From a virus, in IMG/VR virus record IMGVR_UViG_3300030116_001247, positions 1 through 25,143 of that record: DNA of 25,143 bases. One strand, 5' to 3'. The notes beneath the pieces are model-generated. The model was not told the DNA's origin and made no database searches. It saw only the letters and a program-made list of their open reading frames with translations. Of this stretch, positions 1 to 7,616 are shown piece after piece. The number at the start of each line of letters is the position of its first letter. Within the stretch, counting starts at the first letter, position 1. The position numbers and the translations under genes were made by a program.

Positions 1-224
1 GAACTGTACTCATAAAGTCTCTGTGCAAGATCAAAGTCAGTCTCACCTTTATAAGTAGCCCCAAAAACACTAGCCCTCGCAAAAGCTTCTTGAGCATGAG
101 TCTCTTCCTCCCAAAAATATCTATCCTTTAATGTATCTAAACTAAACTTGTCTAGTTTCTTTTCCTTATCGTAGTCTATAACTATACCTAAGTAAGGTTT
201 CTTACCTACTTTATCTTCCACCAT
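1..224 (-). CDS. Ribonucleotide reductase large (alpha) subunit, N-terminal part
   Basis: The gene starts at 224 and runs off the left edge, so only about 74 residues are visible. They include a helical segment (WEEETHAQEAFARASVFG, then FDLAQRLYEYSS) that resembles the start of phage ribonucleotide reductase alpha subunits, just before their usual substrate-site region. The enzyme reduces ribonucleotides to deoxyribonucleotides for phage DNA synthesis. The start has a good ribosome site (AAGGAG about 6 bases upstream) and overlaps the preceding gene by 14 bases. Class I versus cobalamin-dependent class II cannot be decided because the catalytic region is outside the window. Confidence 0.75.
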   Translation of the reverse strand, partial: MVEDKVGKKPYLGIVIDYDKEKKLDKFSLDTLKDRYFWEEETHAQEAFARASVFGATYKGETDFDLAQRLYEYS

Positions 225-489
225 TACTTTTCTCCTTGTCATTTAAATGTAATGCAATAAGTGCATAGTGTATAATTTTAAGTAAGTCTTTATCTGATTT
301 ACCATTCTTCTTACCATATCTCATGGCATACTTCATAATATTTCCTATACAAAAACCTTCACCATGACCTGCATCTATAATCATATCAGTTGCTTGATAC
401 TTTGAATGAGCGTAGTGCTGTGTATAAGTACTATCAATATATTGTTTAACACCATTTAAATTTATATGTTCATCAAATTTATATTCCAT
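211..489 (-). CDS. DUF3310-like small phage protein
   Basis: This 92-residue protein carries the pattern CIGNIMKYAMRYGKKNGKSD followed by a DLLKIIHYAL helix. That matches the core of the DUF3310 family, small phage proteins of unknown role often found among replication or nucleotide genes. The N-terminal half is variable. It overlaps endonuclease I upstream by 11 bases and the reductase downstream by 14 bases, so it is translated within the same tight operon. The family assignment is by motif memory only. No catalytic residues can be named. Confidence 0.7.
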   Translation of the reverse strand: MEYKFDEHINLNGVKQYIDSTYTQHYAHSKYQATDMIIDAGHGEGFCIGNIMKYAMRYGKKNGKSDKDLLKIIHYALIALHLNDKEKSNGGR

Positions 490-922
490 ATTCTGCTATC
501 CATTCTTTCGGTAAATTATATTCTGTGTACCATTTAAATCCGTTAGACTCTGCCCATTCTGCATGACTACGTTTAGTACCATCCTTTCTTTTCTTAGCTG
601 CCGGCATAGCAGCATCAGGTTTAGAAAATATAAAGACAAGTTCTTGATTATCTTTTAAACTCTTTCTAATCCAAACGTATTTACTATACTCTGCATAATC
701 CCAAAACCTACCTTTTGCTTCTAGTAAATATTCTGTGCCATCTATTGTTCTTTTAAAATCAGGTTCATAAGTATGTTCTACTGTGTACTCTATCTTATCA
801 CCATGATGTTCCCAATCCTGTAGAGGTTCGGTATGTAATTTATATTCCCAATTAGAATCATATCCTTGGGGTACTCCTTTCTCTACAGGTCTAGGTTTTC
901 TAGGTTTTCTATAACCACTCAT
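479..922 (-). CDS. T7-type endonuclease I (Holliday junction resolvase)
   Basis: This 147-residue protein is close in length to T7 gp3 (149 residues). The resolvase catalytic set is visible: E26 in NWEYK, D55 in YEPDF, and E68 and K70 in LEAKGRF. The spacing matches T7 E20, D55, E65 and K67. The enzyme cuts branched DNA such as Holliday junctions and is needed in T7-like phages for recombination, debranching before packaging and host DNA breakdown. The N-terminus is basic (RKPRKPRP). It overlaps its upstream neighbour by one base and sits in the recombination and replication cluster with the exonuclease and polymerase. Confidence 0.93.
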   Translation of the reverse strand: MSGYRKPRKPRPVEKGVPQGYDSNWEYKLHTEPLQDWEHHGDKIEYTVEHTYEPDFKRTIDGTEYLLEAKGRFWDYAEYSKYVWIRKSLKDNQELVFIFSKPDAAMPAAKKRKDGTKRSHAEWAESNGFKWYTEYNLPKEWIAEYGI

Positions 923-1131
923 TAATGTATGCTCACGTTTTCAGGTATTCCTGTTAGTTTATTATCTATAAGTTCTGCTAATCTATCTAAAACTATATAG
1001 TCAACTTCATCTATAGAACCTCCTGCATAAAGATAACTACCTAAAACTACAATCATAGTAGCTAAATCTTGTTGCATTAAATCATGTTCATTCATCTCTG
1101 AGTAGTTGTTCAAATCGAATTGATCTGACAT
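922..1131 (-). CDS. Small hypothetical protein (69 residues)
   Basis: This small acidic protein has a hydrophobic central stretch (MIVVLGSYLYAGG) that is too short and interrupted to call a membrane helix confidently. The start at 1131 is chosen for the AAGGAG site about 8 bases upstream. It overlaps the upstream gene by 44 bases and ends one base into endonuclease I, so it is translated as part of the operon. I do not recognise the family and assign no function. Confidence 0.7.
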   Translation of the reverse strand: MSDQFDLNNYSEMNEHDLMQQDLATMIVVLGSYLYAGGSIDEVDYIVLDRLAELIDNKLTGIPENVSIH

Positions 1132-1363
1132 CCTTGTTCTCCTTTTTTACTATCTGTTTTATTTTCTTTACAAACCATTTAAAACTATACGCTGATAGTA
1201 AAAACTTTCTATTTGCAAATACATGTCCTTCTTTCGGAAGATAATCTTTAAAGTTTTTTTCGTTTATGTCTTTAGCTTGTTCAGGAGTAACCATATCTTT
1301 TAGCCAATCTAATAACATTACTTTTGCATGTCTTCTTATTTCTTTAGATTTTTTACCATTCAT
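1088..1363 (-). CDS. Basic hypothetical protein (91 residues)
   Basis: This lysine-rich, mostly helical protein begins MNGKKSKEIRRHAK and ends with a helix containing VKKIKQIVKKENKD. Its start overlaps the exonuclease stop in an ATGA junction, which indicates translational coupling. Small basic proteins of this type occur among replication genes of marine phages, but I recognise no domain and see no catalytic motif. DNA binding would be only a guess from charge. Confidence 0.7.
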   Translation of the reverse strand: MNGKKSKEIRRHAKVMLLDWLKDMVTPEQAKDINEKNFKDYLPKEGHVFANRKFLLSAYSFKWFVKKIKQIVKKENKDVRSIRFEQLLRDE

Positions 1364-2223
1364 TTTCTAGTTATCTCTTTTACGTTAGGTTCTTTAACAA
1401 CCTTAGTTAAATACATTAATCCTTTGGAATATTGAAACACTCTTAATCCCTGACCATCGTTTGCATCTTTGTGACATTCGTTCTTATGTCTACAATAAGT
1501 ACAACCTCTAGGAAGTTTCATGTTTCCTGACTTGCCTTCAGGTATAGTAGTATAGCACAGATCAGGAGGTGTGTCAAGACGTAAAGCTTTTTTAACCTCT
1601 CTTATTCTATTTTTAGCATTAGGTTTATCAAAGAAACTAGGTCTATGTAAAGTTAGTTCACCACTTTCCTTGTTCATTACAAGAAAGCCACCTGCTTTTG
1701 TTTTCTCTGCTTCTTCATATCCTGATAGTTGAGCAAGATAACCAAACGGATCATCCTCTGCTAACGTACCATTCTGAAACTTACGGAATGCAAAACTAGA
1801 TGCAGTTTTTATATCTATAACTTCACCATCAATTTTACAATCCATGTGACCATGTACATTACTAACCTTAACTGGTTTCTGTTCATCGGAAACTTCATGT
1901 CCTGAAAGTTTTACCAAAAACAAAACAAGTTCTTCTAGTAAATGACCATACAAAAACTTGATAAACAAATGAGGCTCTATCTTTTGAGTATCCTCTGTCT
2001 CAGACTTCATATCAAACCAAAGCTGACGTAAAGGTTTACCTATGTTAGACATTCTAAGAGTCTCTTTATCTCTAGGTGTAGGATTAGCCCAATGACGTAG
2101 TGCTTCTTTCATAGAGTTACCAAACTCTTCTAGTACCTCTTCACTTACATCAAGAGACTCTCCTTCACCTAAGACAGATAAAGTATTATATATGTCTTCT
2201 ACTAATGTATCTAATTTTTTCAT
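1360..2223 (-). CDS. RecB/Cas4-like PD-(D/E)XK exonuclease with probable Fe-S cluster
   Basis: This 287-residue nuclease shows the PD-(D/E)XK core: a GHLLEE helix near residues 93-98, D128 in GHMDCK, then D137 and K139 in EVIDIKTA, followed by a GYLAQLSGY helix near 161-169. The C-terminal part has C241-x2-C244-x5-C250 and a further Cys at 223. The C-x2-C-x5-C spacing is the one used for the 4Fe-4S cluster in Cas4, AddB and Dna2 type nucleases. The likely role is 5' to 3' end resection in phage recombination and host DNA degradation, parallel to T7 gp6. The start overlaps the preceding stop (ATGA). The Fe-S assignment is inferred from spacing and is of interest because the phage also encodes IscU. 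Confidence 0.85.
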   Translation of the reverse strand: MKKLDTLVEDIYNTLSVLGEGESLDVSEEVLEEFGNSMKEALRHWANPTPRDKETLRMSNIGKPLRQLWFDMKSETEDTQKIEPHLFIKFLYGHLLEELVLFLVKLSGHEVSDEQKPVKVSNVHGHMDCKIDGEVIDIKTASSFAFRKFQNGTLAEDDPFGYLAQLSGYEEAEKTKAGGFLVMNKESGELTLHRPSFFDKPNAKNRIREVKKALRLDTPPDLCYTTIPEGKSGNMKLPRGCTYCRHKNECHKDANDGQGLRVFQYSKGLMYLTKVVKEPNVKEITRK

Positions 2224-2726
2224 AGTGTTATCGGTAAGTCCTCTATTATTTTTTGAACAGTATCTCTGTCTGTTTTAAACCATTCTCCATTGTGTTCTTT
2301 CACAACCTTTTTAAGTTTTCTCATGGTTAAAGTTTCTGCTTCTCTTCTATCTTTAAATCTTCTTGAATACAATAACCTATAATCTCTATGAGGGCTACCT
2401 GTTTGATACTGATTACATCTATCTTCTGCATCTACTGCCATACCAACTTTAAGCCACCCATCAAAAGATGGATTTGATATTACATATACATAACCTTCGG
2501 TAGTAGATTCATATCCTTTTAAAGAAGAAAAGGCTGCACCTTCAAAAGTTTTAAATCTTCCTGCTTTATGTAAAGGATGAGACTTAGGTATGTATTTACC
2601 ATTAACAAACATCCTTGTATTATTTTTATTTTCATGAGACTTTACTCTTCGTCTACCATCTGCTTGTCCAACGTACCACCATTCACCATCTTCATATCTT
2701 ATGTTTTTTGTTTTAATGTGTCTCAC
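2220..2726 (-). CDS. GIY-YIG (T5orf172/MUG113-type) nuclease, probable homing endonuclease
   Basis: I choose a GTG start at 2726 because GGAGG lies 7 bases upstream. Longer versions starting at 2756 or 2786 would lie inside the polymerase gene. The 168-residue product has a GIY-YIG-superfamily core: GYVYVISNP (residues 78-86), KVGMAVDAEDRCNQYQ (93-108), a probable catalytic Glu at E129 or E131, and EWF (148-150). The N-terminal segment (HPLHKAGRFKTFEGAAF) probably contacts DNA. The gene overlaps the DNA polymerase end by 14 bases. DNA polymerase genes are common insertion sites for free-standing homing nucleases. Confidence 0.75.
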   Translation of the reverse strand: MRHIKTKNIRYEDGEWWYVGQADGRRRVKSHENKNNTRMFVNGKYIPKSHPLHKAGRFKTFEGAAFSSLKGYESTTEGYVYVISNPSFDGWLKVGMAVDAEDRCNQYQTGSPHRDYRLLYSRRFKDRREAETLTMRKLKKVVKEHNGEWFKTDRDTVQKIIEDLPITL

Positions 2727-4467
2727 TCCAGTTCCTCCCAACTTTGTATTCGCCATCCATAGGACAACGAAGATTATAAAATTCACCTGCTCTTTTTATA
2801 CACTCTATAGCTAGAGTACCAATGTGATCCGCTAAATCTTCACGTACTTCCATCTGCCATTCATCGTGTATGTTAGCTACAAACTTTGCATCAAAGGTAT
2901 TTAGTTTTATAAGAGAGTCTAGCAACGCTAATCCCTTCTTCATTATAACTGCTCCTCCTCCTTGTAGTAAACTATTCAGTGCGGCATGTTCGCTCCTTAT
3001 AAATATCTTTCGACCATCTAATCCTTTGAGGTAACCTTTTTTAGATGCTCTTGATACTTTATCTCTAAGAGCCTTAAATGATGGGTTACTATCAAAGAAA
3101 TGTTGTCTAAGTCTTTTGCCATCTTCTCTACTTCCTCTAACCACGCTCCCAAGTTTTGCATCTCCTGCTCCGTATATGAGGGCATAGATGAATGTCTTTG
3201 CCTGATCTCTTGATTCAAGTCCTGCAGCTTTTTGATTAGCGGTGTGTATATCTCCGTTAATGATTTCATTTGTATATTCCTCATCATCCATATAATGAGC
3301 AAGCATTCTAAGTTCTAAACCACTTGCATCTATTCCTACTAAGTTGTAACCATCTTCAACAGTCCAACACTCTCTGCACTCTTTACCATATAAACTTTTT
3401 AAACTAGGTACTTGTGCTAGGTTAGGTTTATTGTGAGCCATACGACCAGTGATCGTACCATTAGGTATCACAAAACCATGTACCCGTTCATCAGAACGTA
3501 AAGCCTTAATCCAAGAATCAATTTGTGCAACACGCTTTTGTAAAGTTAAATACTCTCCGATAAGTTGTGCTTCAGGTATATTAGTTATATTAATTAATAT
3601 ACTTTCATCTACAATCGGTTGTCCAGTAGGAGTAAACCTTTTTGGTTTCCATCCAAACTCTTGTAAGTATTCTCCAATTTGTTTACGTGATCCAAGATTA
3701 AATTCTTGAAGACGTTTACGCATAAACGGATTTACATTTTGAGTCTTAATACATTTGTTGTACTCTTCCTCTGTTAGTCCACGCTTAGATAGTTCACCAT
3801 TCTTTTTTATATACGGAGTAACAAGCTTGTCGTCAACCATCTTAGGTTTAAATACTTTATGTACCTCATCCTCTGACGCTTGCATTTTCTCTCGAAGTTC
3901 TGCAAGTAATAGTTCTCCTTTTCTAATATCAAACTTAAAACCATTCCATTCTTGTTGACGTAATGGTAACGCCACTTGATGTTCAAGTTCCACACTATCT
4001 TTAGAAAACCCTTTACCTTCTATCTGTAAAGCTTTGAATACTTTCGTATTTAGTTTTACATCACGAATGCAATATTCTAACATCTTCTCTGAGTATTGAT
4101 CGTACTCTTCGAAGTCTATCTTAGGATAGCCTAACTTATATCCCCAAGGTTCTAGCCCATGTCCACCTTCACGGATGGGATAGAAAAGTCTAGAGGTAAT
4201 TAAAGTATCTATTACTTTGACATTCTTCTTTTTAAAACTAGTTAGCTTTTCCAACATAGGAATGTCGAACCCTATAATATTATGCCCTATTAAAGTTTTT
4301 GCATTTTGTAAGAGTTCGACTCCCTTATCTAGTTCCCAAGGAGGGAAACTAAATACCTCCTCGGTGTCCACATCTTGAGCAACAATACAGTGTAAGGTGT
4401 CAACAGTATCTAAACCAATATCATTGTCACCTACTCTGTTTGTTTCTATATCAAATACTAAATCCAT
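2713..4467 (-). CDS. Family A DNA polymerase with 3'-5' exonuclease (T7 gp5-like)
   Basis: This is the replicative polymerase, 584 residues from the ATG at 4467, which has GGAG 8 bases upstream and directly follows the helicase stop. The exonuclease domain shows D6/E8 (VFDIETN), D68 (GHNIIGFD) and Y132/D136 (YCIRD). The polymerase domain shows TGRMAH (340-345), motif A with D380 (GIDASGLELR), motif B R420 to Y432 (RDQAKTFIYALIYGAG) and motif C HDE at 534-536. The motif B position equivalent to E. coli F762 is Tyr428, as in T7. The length is shorter than T7 gp5 (704), and I see no obvious thioredoxin-binding insert. It works with the neighbouring primase-helicase and SSB. Confidence 0.96.
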   Translation of the reverse strand: MDLVFDIETNRVGDNDIGLDTVDTLHCIVAQDVDTEEVFSFPPWELDKGVELLQNAKTLIGHNIIGFDIPMLEKLTSFKKKNVKVIDTLITSRLFYPIREGGHGLEPWGYKLGYPKIDFEEYDQYSEKMLEYCIRDVKLNTKVFKALQIEGKGFSKDSVELEHQVALPLRQQEWNGFKFDIRKGELLLAELREKMQASEDEVHKVFKPKMVDDKLVTPYIKKNGELSKRGLTEEEYNKCIKTQNVNPFMRKRLQEFNLGSRKQIGEYLQEFGWKPKRFTPTGQPIVDESILINITNIPEAQLIGEYLTLQKRVAQIDSWIKALRSDERVHGFVIPNGTITGRMAHNKPNLAQVPSLKSLYGKECRECWTVEDGYNLVGIDASGLELRMLAHYMDDEEYTNEIINGDIHTANQKAAGLESRDQAKTFIYALIYGAGDAKLGSVVRGSREDGKRLRQHFFDSNPSFKALRDKVSRASKKGYLKGLDGRKIFIRSEHAALNSLLQGGGAVIMKKGLALLDSLIKLNTFDAKFVANIHDEWQMEVREDLADHIGTLAIECIKRAGEFYNLRCPMDGEYKVGRNWSETH

Positions 4468-4468
4468 A

Positions 4469-6151
4469 TTATAACTCCAAGGCTGAGAAGTCTGCATCCT
4501 CCTCTTCATAAGATTCTTTCTCAAACTCCTGCAACCTTCCTGTTTCTCTATCGTATAATAAATGAGTTGCCATACCTACATCACCAGTGTATCTAGATTT
4601 AAGTACTCTAACTCTAGTTGTATTGGATTCATTTATATCATCTGATTGTTGATTCCTTTCCAAGGCTATCACACAATCGCTCAGTTGGGCTATTGACTGA
4701 CTACCTCTAAGGTGACTAAGGCTAACTTCAATTCCATTCTCATGTCCTTTATCGCCACTAGTCCTGCGTAAGTGAGATACTAGGATAACTCCTGCTCCTG
4801 TCTCTTCAACTATACTTCTTAATCTAGTCATTATATTATCAATAGCCCTACGTTCATCTCCTTCAGATACTGCTGATACTAACATGTGTAAGTGATCCAC
4901 CACTACCCATTTACATCCACATGCTATGATCATAAATCTTAGCTTAGTAAATATCTCATCAATATCATTAGTACCAAAGTGAGCATGAACCCATACTCTA
5001 TTTTTATTATCGCCATCATATAGTAGATCAAAGAATTTGTCAAGTTCTTCTTCGGAAAACTTTTCTCGTTCTTGATCTATGTACAATCTAGCATTAGCTT
5101 CTATTGAAAGAATACCATCAATGGTTCTTCTCCAGTCTTCTTCCAATGCAATCACTCCTACATTATCTGTAGTGTTTTTTATAAGGTGATGTTCAAGTTC
5201 TCTAGTGACTGAAGACTTTCCTAGTCCAGTACCACCTGTCAACGTGACCAACTCGCCTTGTCTTAAACCATATAGTTTTTTATTCAATCCCTCCCAAGGA
5301 TAAGGTAAACTTTCCTTCTTAGGTCTATTGAAAAACTTTTTCTTTTCCTCCGATACATTTATAACACCGCTAGGTGTATATGTCTTAGCACTCCACCATG
5401 CTTCCATAAAGTCCTTGTGCTTGTTAGCTACTAACATATCGTTAGCATCTTTAAAGCCATTAGGTAGAGTCATGATCTTAGCTTTACTAGGTTGAAATAA
5501 CCTAGCAACTTTCTTAGCTGCATCTGCCCCACTCTTATCTTTATCAAAACAAATGATAATATTCTCAAAACTTTCTAAGAACTCTAAACTATCTTTGATG
5601 TCACGCTCTGCTCCCGCCGCACCACGCTTGATTGATACTGCAGCCCATTTACTACCCATCAATTCATATGCCGCCATCGCATCACACTCACCTTCAGTTA
5701 TAGTAATATACTTACCACCTTTATTGAATAGTTGCTCACCAAACAAAGCAGTCTCATCAAATGATCCTTTCAGATAGAAGTCTTTGTTCTCAACCTTTCT
5801 AGTTTTAGTTGCAGCTAACTCATGTCCATTATAATATGGATAGTGATGCTCGATAGGTTTACCATCAGCACCATGTACAACTTTAACTCCATACTTCTTT
5901 GCAGTATCTTCAGATATCCTTCGATCTGTTAATGCGGCATAAGAACCTTCAGAGTTTGCAGGTTGCATTGGTTTAACCTTACGTTCTACAGTAGGCTGTG
6001 TAATATTAGATACATTTGATTCCTTATTAGGGGCAGGATGAAACGTACCACAAGTTGCATAAAAACATTTACTTGATCCATCCCTGTTTACTGATAAATG
6101 ATTCTTACCACAGGTAGGACATTTCTGATTATGTTTTATAAAATTTGACAT
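4469..6151 (-). CDS. Primase-helicase (T7 gp4-like)
   Basis: This 560-residue bifunctional replication protein has an N-terminal zinc finger with C11, C14, C29 and C34. A TOPRIM primase domain follows, with E153-G-E (ITEGECDA) and D203/D205 (CFDKDKSG). The DnaB/RecA helicase domain has Walker A GGTGLGKSS (306-314), a probable catalytic Glu near 337, Walker B VVVDH (416-420) and LVSHLRR (457-463). It should unwind the fork and lay primers for the adjacent polymerase. The acidic C-terminal tail (EEEDADFSALEL) matches the T7 logic of polymerase contact. The start at 6151 lies downstream of a long, potentially structured leader. Confidence 0.96.
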   Translation of the reverse strand: MSNFIKHNQKCPTCGKNHLSVNRDGSSKCFYATCGTFHPAPNKESNVSNITQPTVERKVKPMQPANSEGSYAALTDRRISEDTAKKYGVKVVHGADGKPIEHHYPYYNGHELAATKTRKVENKDFYLKGSFDETALFGEQLFNKGGKYITITEGECDAMAAYELMGSKWAAVSIKRGAAGAERDIKDSLEFLESFENIIICFDKDKSGADAAKKVARLFQPSKAKIMTLPNGFKDANDMLVANKHKDFMEAWWSAKTYTPSGVINVSEEKKKFFNRPKKESLPYPWEGLNKKLYGLRQGELVTLTGGTGLGKSSVTRELEHHLIKNTTDNVGVIALEEDWRRTIDGILSIEANARLYIDQEREKFSEEELDKFFDLLYDGDNKNRVWVHAHFGTNDIDEIFTKLRFMIIACGCKWVVVDHLHMLVSAVSEGDERRAIDNIMTRLRSIVEETGAGVILVSHLRRTSGDKGHENGIEVSLSHLRGSQSIAQLSDCVIALERNQQSDDINESNTTRVRVLKSRYTGDVGMATHLLYDRETGRLQEFEKESYEEEDADFSALEL

Positions 6152-6373
6152 ATAATTACCCTCACATTGTTAATAAAAGTGTATAGCTAGGTAGTGCATG
6201 GCGGTTTAGTTCTTATTTACTTTCAGCCTTAACCTCTCTTATGTTTCCACGTACAGGATTTTACAAAGACTCGCTCCCACCTAGCTACACTGATAGTTTT
6301 TTGTGGAGGTCTATCAACCTGCTCCTACTTTAAGATTATACTCACACGCTAGGAACTGGAGAGTTTAGGCACA
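6152..6373 (-). other. Potentially structured leader between two replication genes
   Basis: These 222 bases hold no gene. In the minus-strand RNA a long stem can form between 6279-6291 and 6178-6192: 13 base pairs with a 2-base bulge. It encloses about 86 bases that hold two shorter possible stems (TCTTTGT with ACATAAGA, and GGTTAAG with CTAAACC). Directly upstream is another hairpin, TGATAG (6311-6316) with CTATCA (6291-6296), whose loop carries CCTCC. The multibranch shape may be a regulatory RNA element or an origin-related structure for the primase-helicase. It matches no riboswitch class that I recognise. Confidence 0.45.
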
Positions 6374-6631
6374 CTAGTTTTCGATAGGAGAGTCAACTAG
6401 TTCCTCGACATCCTCTTCGGAGTCTTGTCCTTCGCTATTAACTATCTCAACAATTCTATTTGAAAAGAAATTAATACCTGCTTGTACCTCTTCAATATCT
6501 AGTGTTAGATTTACCTTCTTTTGATTAAGTCTTTGCAACCTACCAAAGATTCCTTGTCCTTCTTCAGGCAAGTCTTCTATATTAATTTGCACATCATCAA
6601 TCGTTATAAAAGGTTTTACTTCTTCATTCAT
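6374..6631 (-). CDS. DUF6447-like small phage protein
   Basis: This 85-residue protein begins with a short strand and Asp-rich segment (FITIDDVQINIEDLPEEGQ), followed by a long amphipathic helix (IFGRLQRLNQKKVNLTLDIE). The order, ITIDG-like strand, LS/LPEE, then a helix reaching a small aromatic patch, resembles the DUF6447 family of small phage and bacterial proteins of unknown function. It starts 2 bases after the SSB stop, so the two are co-translated. The acidic C-terminus is probably disordered. A role beside SSB is inferred only from position. Confidence 0.65.
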   Translation of the reverse strand: MNEEVKPFITIDDVQINIEDLPEEGQGIFGRLQRLNQKKVNLTLDIEEVQAGINFFSNRIVEIVNSEGQDSEEDVEELVDSPIEN

Positions 6632-6633
6632 AT

Positions 6634-7194
6634 TTAAAACTCCTCAACTTCTGCCATGCTTACAGCAGAAAAACCAACATCAGGATTATATTCCTGTAGT
6701 TGTACTACTTGAAGTCCTGCTAAATCCAAACCTTTAAACTTACCAAAGGTAGGATGAGTAGTCTCCCATTCCTTGTACATAACAATAACATCAGAACCAT
6801 TACCAACTGCAATGTCAATGCTGTTGTTTTCTTTATCCTTTAGTTGCGGTACATCGTTATCAGTTTCTTCCATGATCCACTTACCCGACTCATCCGTTAC
6901 GTTATTACCTTCAATATCTTTTTTAGGTCTTTTAATCCTAGCTTTTCTTTTGAAGAAGAGAAACTTTTCATTTGTTTCTTTATCTGTTTTTACAGAATGT
7001 TTGAATCCTCTGTCTTCAAAACTTGCAATTATACTATCTGAATCAGAATTAATTACCTCACCAAAGTTATTAACTACTATAGGATTATAGATAGATGCTT
7101 GATAAGTAGGTTCAAACGTAGTATTAGGTGTCAATATACTTGCCCACTTAACTTCTCCACGCATAAACTGCGTACCCTTATTAATATCACTCAT
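6634..7194 (-). CDS. Single-stranded DNA-binding protein (T7 gp2.5-like)
   Basis: This 186-residue protein has a beta-rich body (GEVKWASILTPNTTFEPTYQ, DVIVMYKEWETTH, KGLDLAGLQVVQLQEY). It ends in an acidic tail closing with Phe (AEVEEF), which is the arrangement of T7 gp2.5-type SSBs. In that family the tail contacts the polymerase and helicase. Its position directly upstream of the primase-helicase supports the role. It is the first gene after the strong promoter at 7226-7254, and an AGGAGG ribosome site precedes the start. OB-fold membership is inferred from the pattern, not computed. Confidence 0.85.
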   Translation of the reverse strand: MSDINKGTQFMRGEVKWASILTPNTTFEPTYQASIYNPIVVNNFGEVINSDSDSIIASFEDRGFKHSVKTDKETNEKFLFFKRKARIKRPKKDIEGNNVTDESGKWIMEETDNDVPQLKDKENNSIDIAVGNGSDVIVMYKEWETTHPTFGKFKGLDLAGLQVVQLQEYNPDVGFSAVSMAEVEEF

Positions 7195-7225
7195 ATTTTA
7201 TTCCTCCTGTTGTGATTGTTTGTGT

Positions 7226-7254
7226 AATATATCATAGTTCTTTCTCCAAGTCAA
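7226..7254 (-). promoter_or_regulatory. Sigma70-like promoter for the SSB-primase-polymerase operon
   Basis: On the minus strand, TTGACT (7254-7249), a 17-base spacer and TATATT (7231-7226) are present. The -35 box lies in a longer shared sequence, CTTGACTTGGAGAA, which recurs in the promoter at 9933-9961. It lies 32 bases before the SSB start and directly after a GC-rich hairpin. It should be read by host RNA polymerase. Confidence 0.85.
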
Positions 7255-7281
7255 GGGGTTTTTATGAATCTTCAGAACCCC
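7255..7281 (-). terminator. GC-rich hairpin abutting the SSB promoter, possible terminator
   Basis: GGGGTT (7281-7276) and AACCCC (7260-7255) can pair around a 15-base loop on the minus strand, with the -35 box starting immediately after. No U-tract follows, so intrinsic termination is uncertain. It may instead separate the upstream small-gene transcript from the replication transcript. A weaker hairpin, CCGC/GCGG, lies at 7291-7310. The rest of the 7195-7366 gap holds no gene. Confidence 0.4.
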
Positions 7282-7366
7282 ATAACTGAACCGCCAATAT
7301 AGGAAAGCGGATACGTAGTGATATGTGATATAGTGAGGGCTAGATCGACTGACGTATGATTCATGT

Positions 7367-7579
7367 TTATACTTCCCTCAAGTACTCATTATAAATATCT
7401 CCTATAAATAAATCCAATGATTGAGCATCTAAAAATTTTAGAATATAATCACTGCCATCTAATCTTAGTTCATGTCCTAGTTTCATTTCATACAATGCAC
7501 TAAGTATATTGTAATCTGATCCTAGTTTATGGTACTGATCTTTATTTAATATTATTTCTCTATCGTTTAACTTTATCAT
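7367..7579 (-). CDS. Hypothetical protein (70 residues), near-leaderless
   Basis: The start at 7579 (MIKLNDREIIL) is preferred to 7597 because the promoter at 7589-7616 predicts an RNA 5' end only about 3 bases before it. The product is a small mixed alpha/beta protein ending in an amphipathic helix (LDLFIGDIYNEYLREV). I recognise no family. It is the last gene before the SSB promoter region, and its own promoter allows expression separate from the genes upstream. Confidence 0.6.
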   Translation of the reverse strand: MIKLNDREIILNKDQYHKLGSDYNILSALYEMKLGHELRLDGSDYILKFLDAQSLDLFIGDIYNEYLREV

Positions 7580-7588
7580 TATATCCTC

Positions 7589-7616
7589 ACTATACACTAA
7601 TTAAAATAAAAGTCAA
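7589..7616 (-). promoter_or_regulatory. Sigma70-like promoter, near-leaderless
   Basis: On the minus strand, TTGACT (7616-7611), a 16-base spacer and TATAGT (7594-7589) are present. The expected RNA start falls near 7582, only 3 bases before the ATG at 7579, so the transcript would be almost leaderless. The promoter overlaps the end of the upstream gene. Confidence 0.65.

Noticed and set aside
2713-2786. ATG starts at 2756 or 2786 for the GIY-YIG gene
   Set aside because: They lie further inside the polymerase gene without ribosome sites, while GTG at 2726 has GGAGG at ideal spacing.
5890-5925. CTGAAGA-type match in the primase-helicase gene
   Set aside because: It lies inside a conserved coding region and lacks stem and GAAA partners. 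The same applies to other CUGANGA matches in coding DNA.
6152-6373. tRNA, group I intron or glutamine/SAM/preQ1 riboswitch
   Set aside because: No T-arm consensus, no intron core elements and no known riboswitch core were found by eye; only a generic stem-rich leader is supported.
7261-7281. CTGAAGA near the SSB promoter as a third hammerhead
   Set aside because: No GAAA or second core half follows at a suitable distance; the sequence forms only a simple GGGGTT/AACCCC hairpin.
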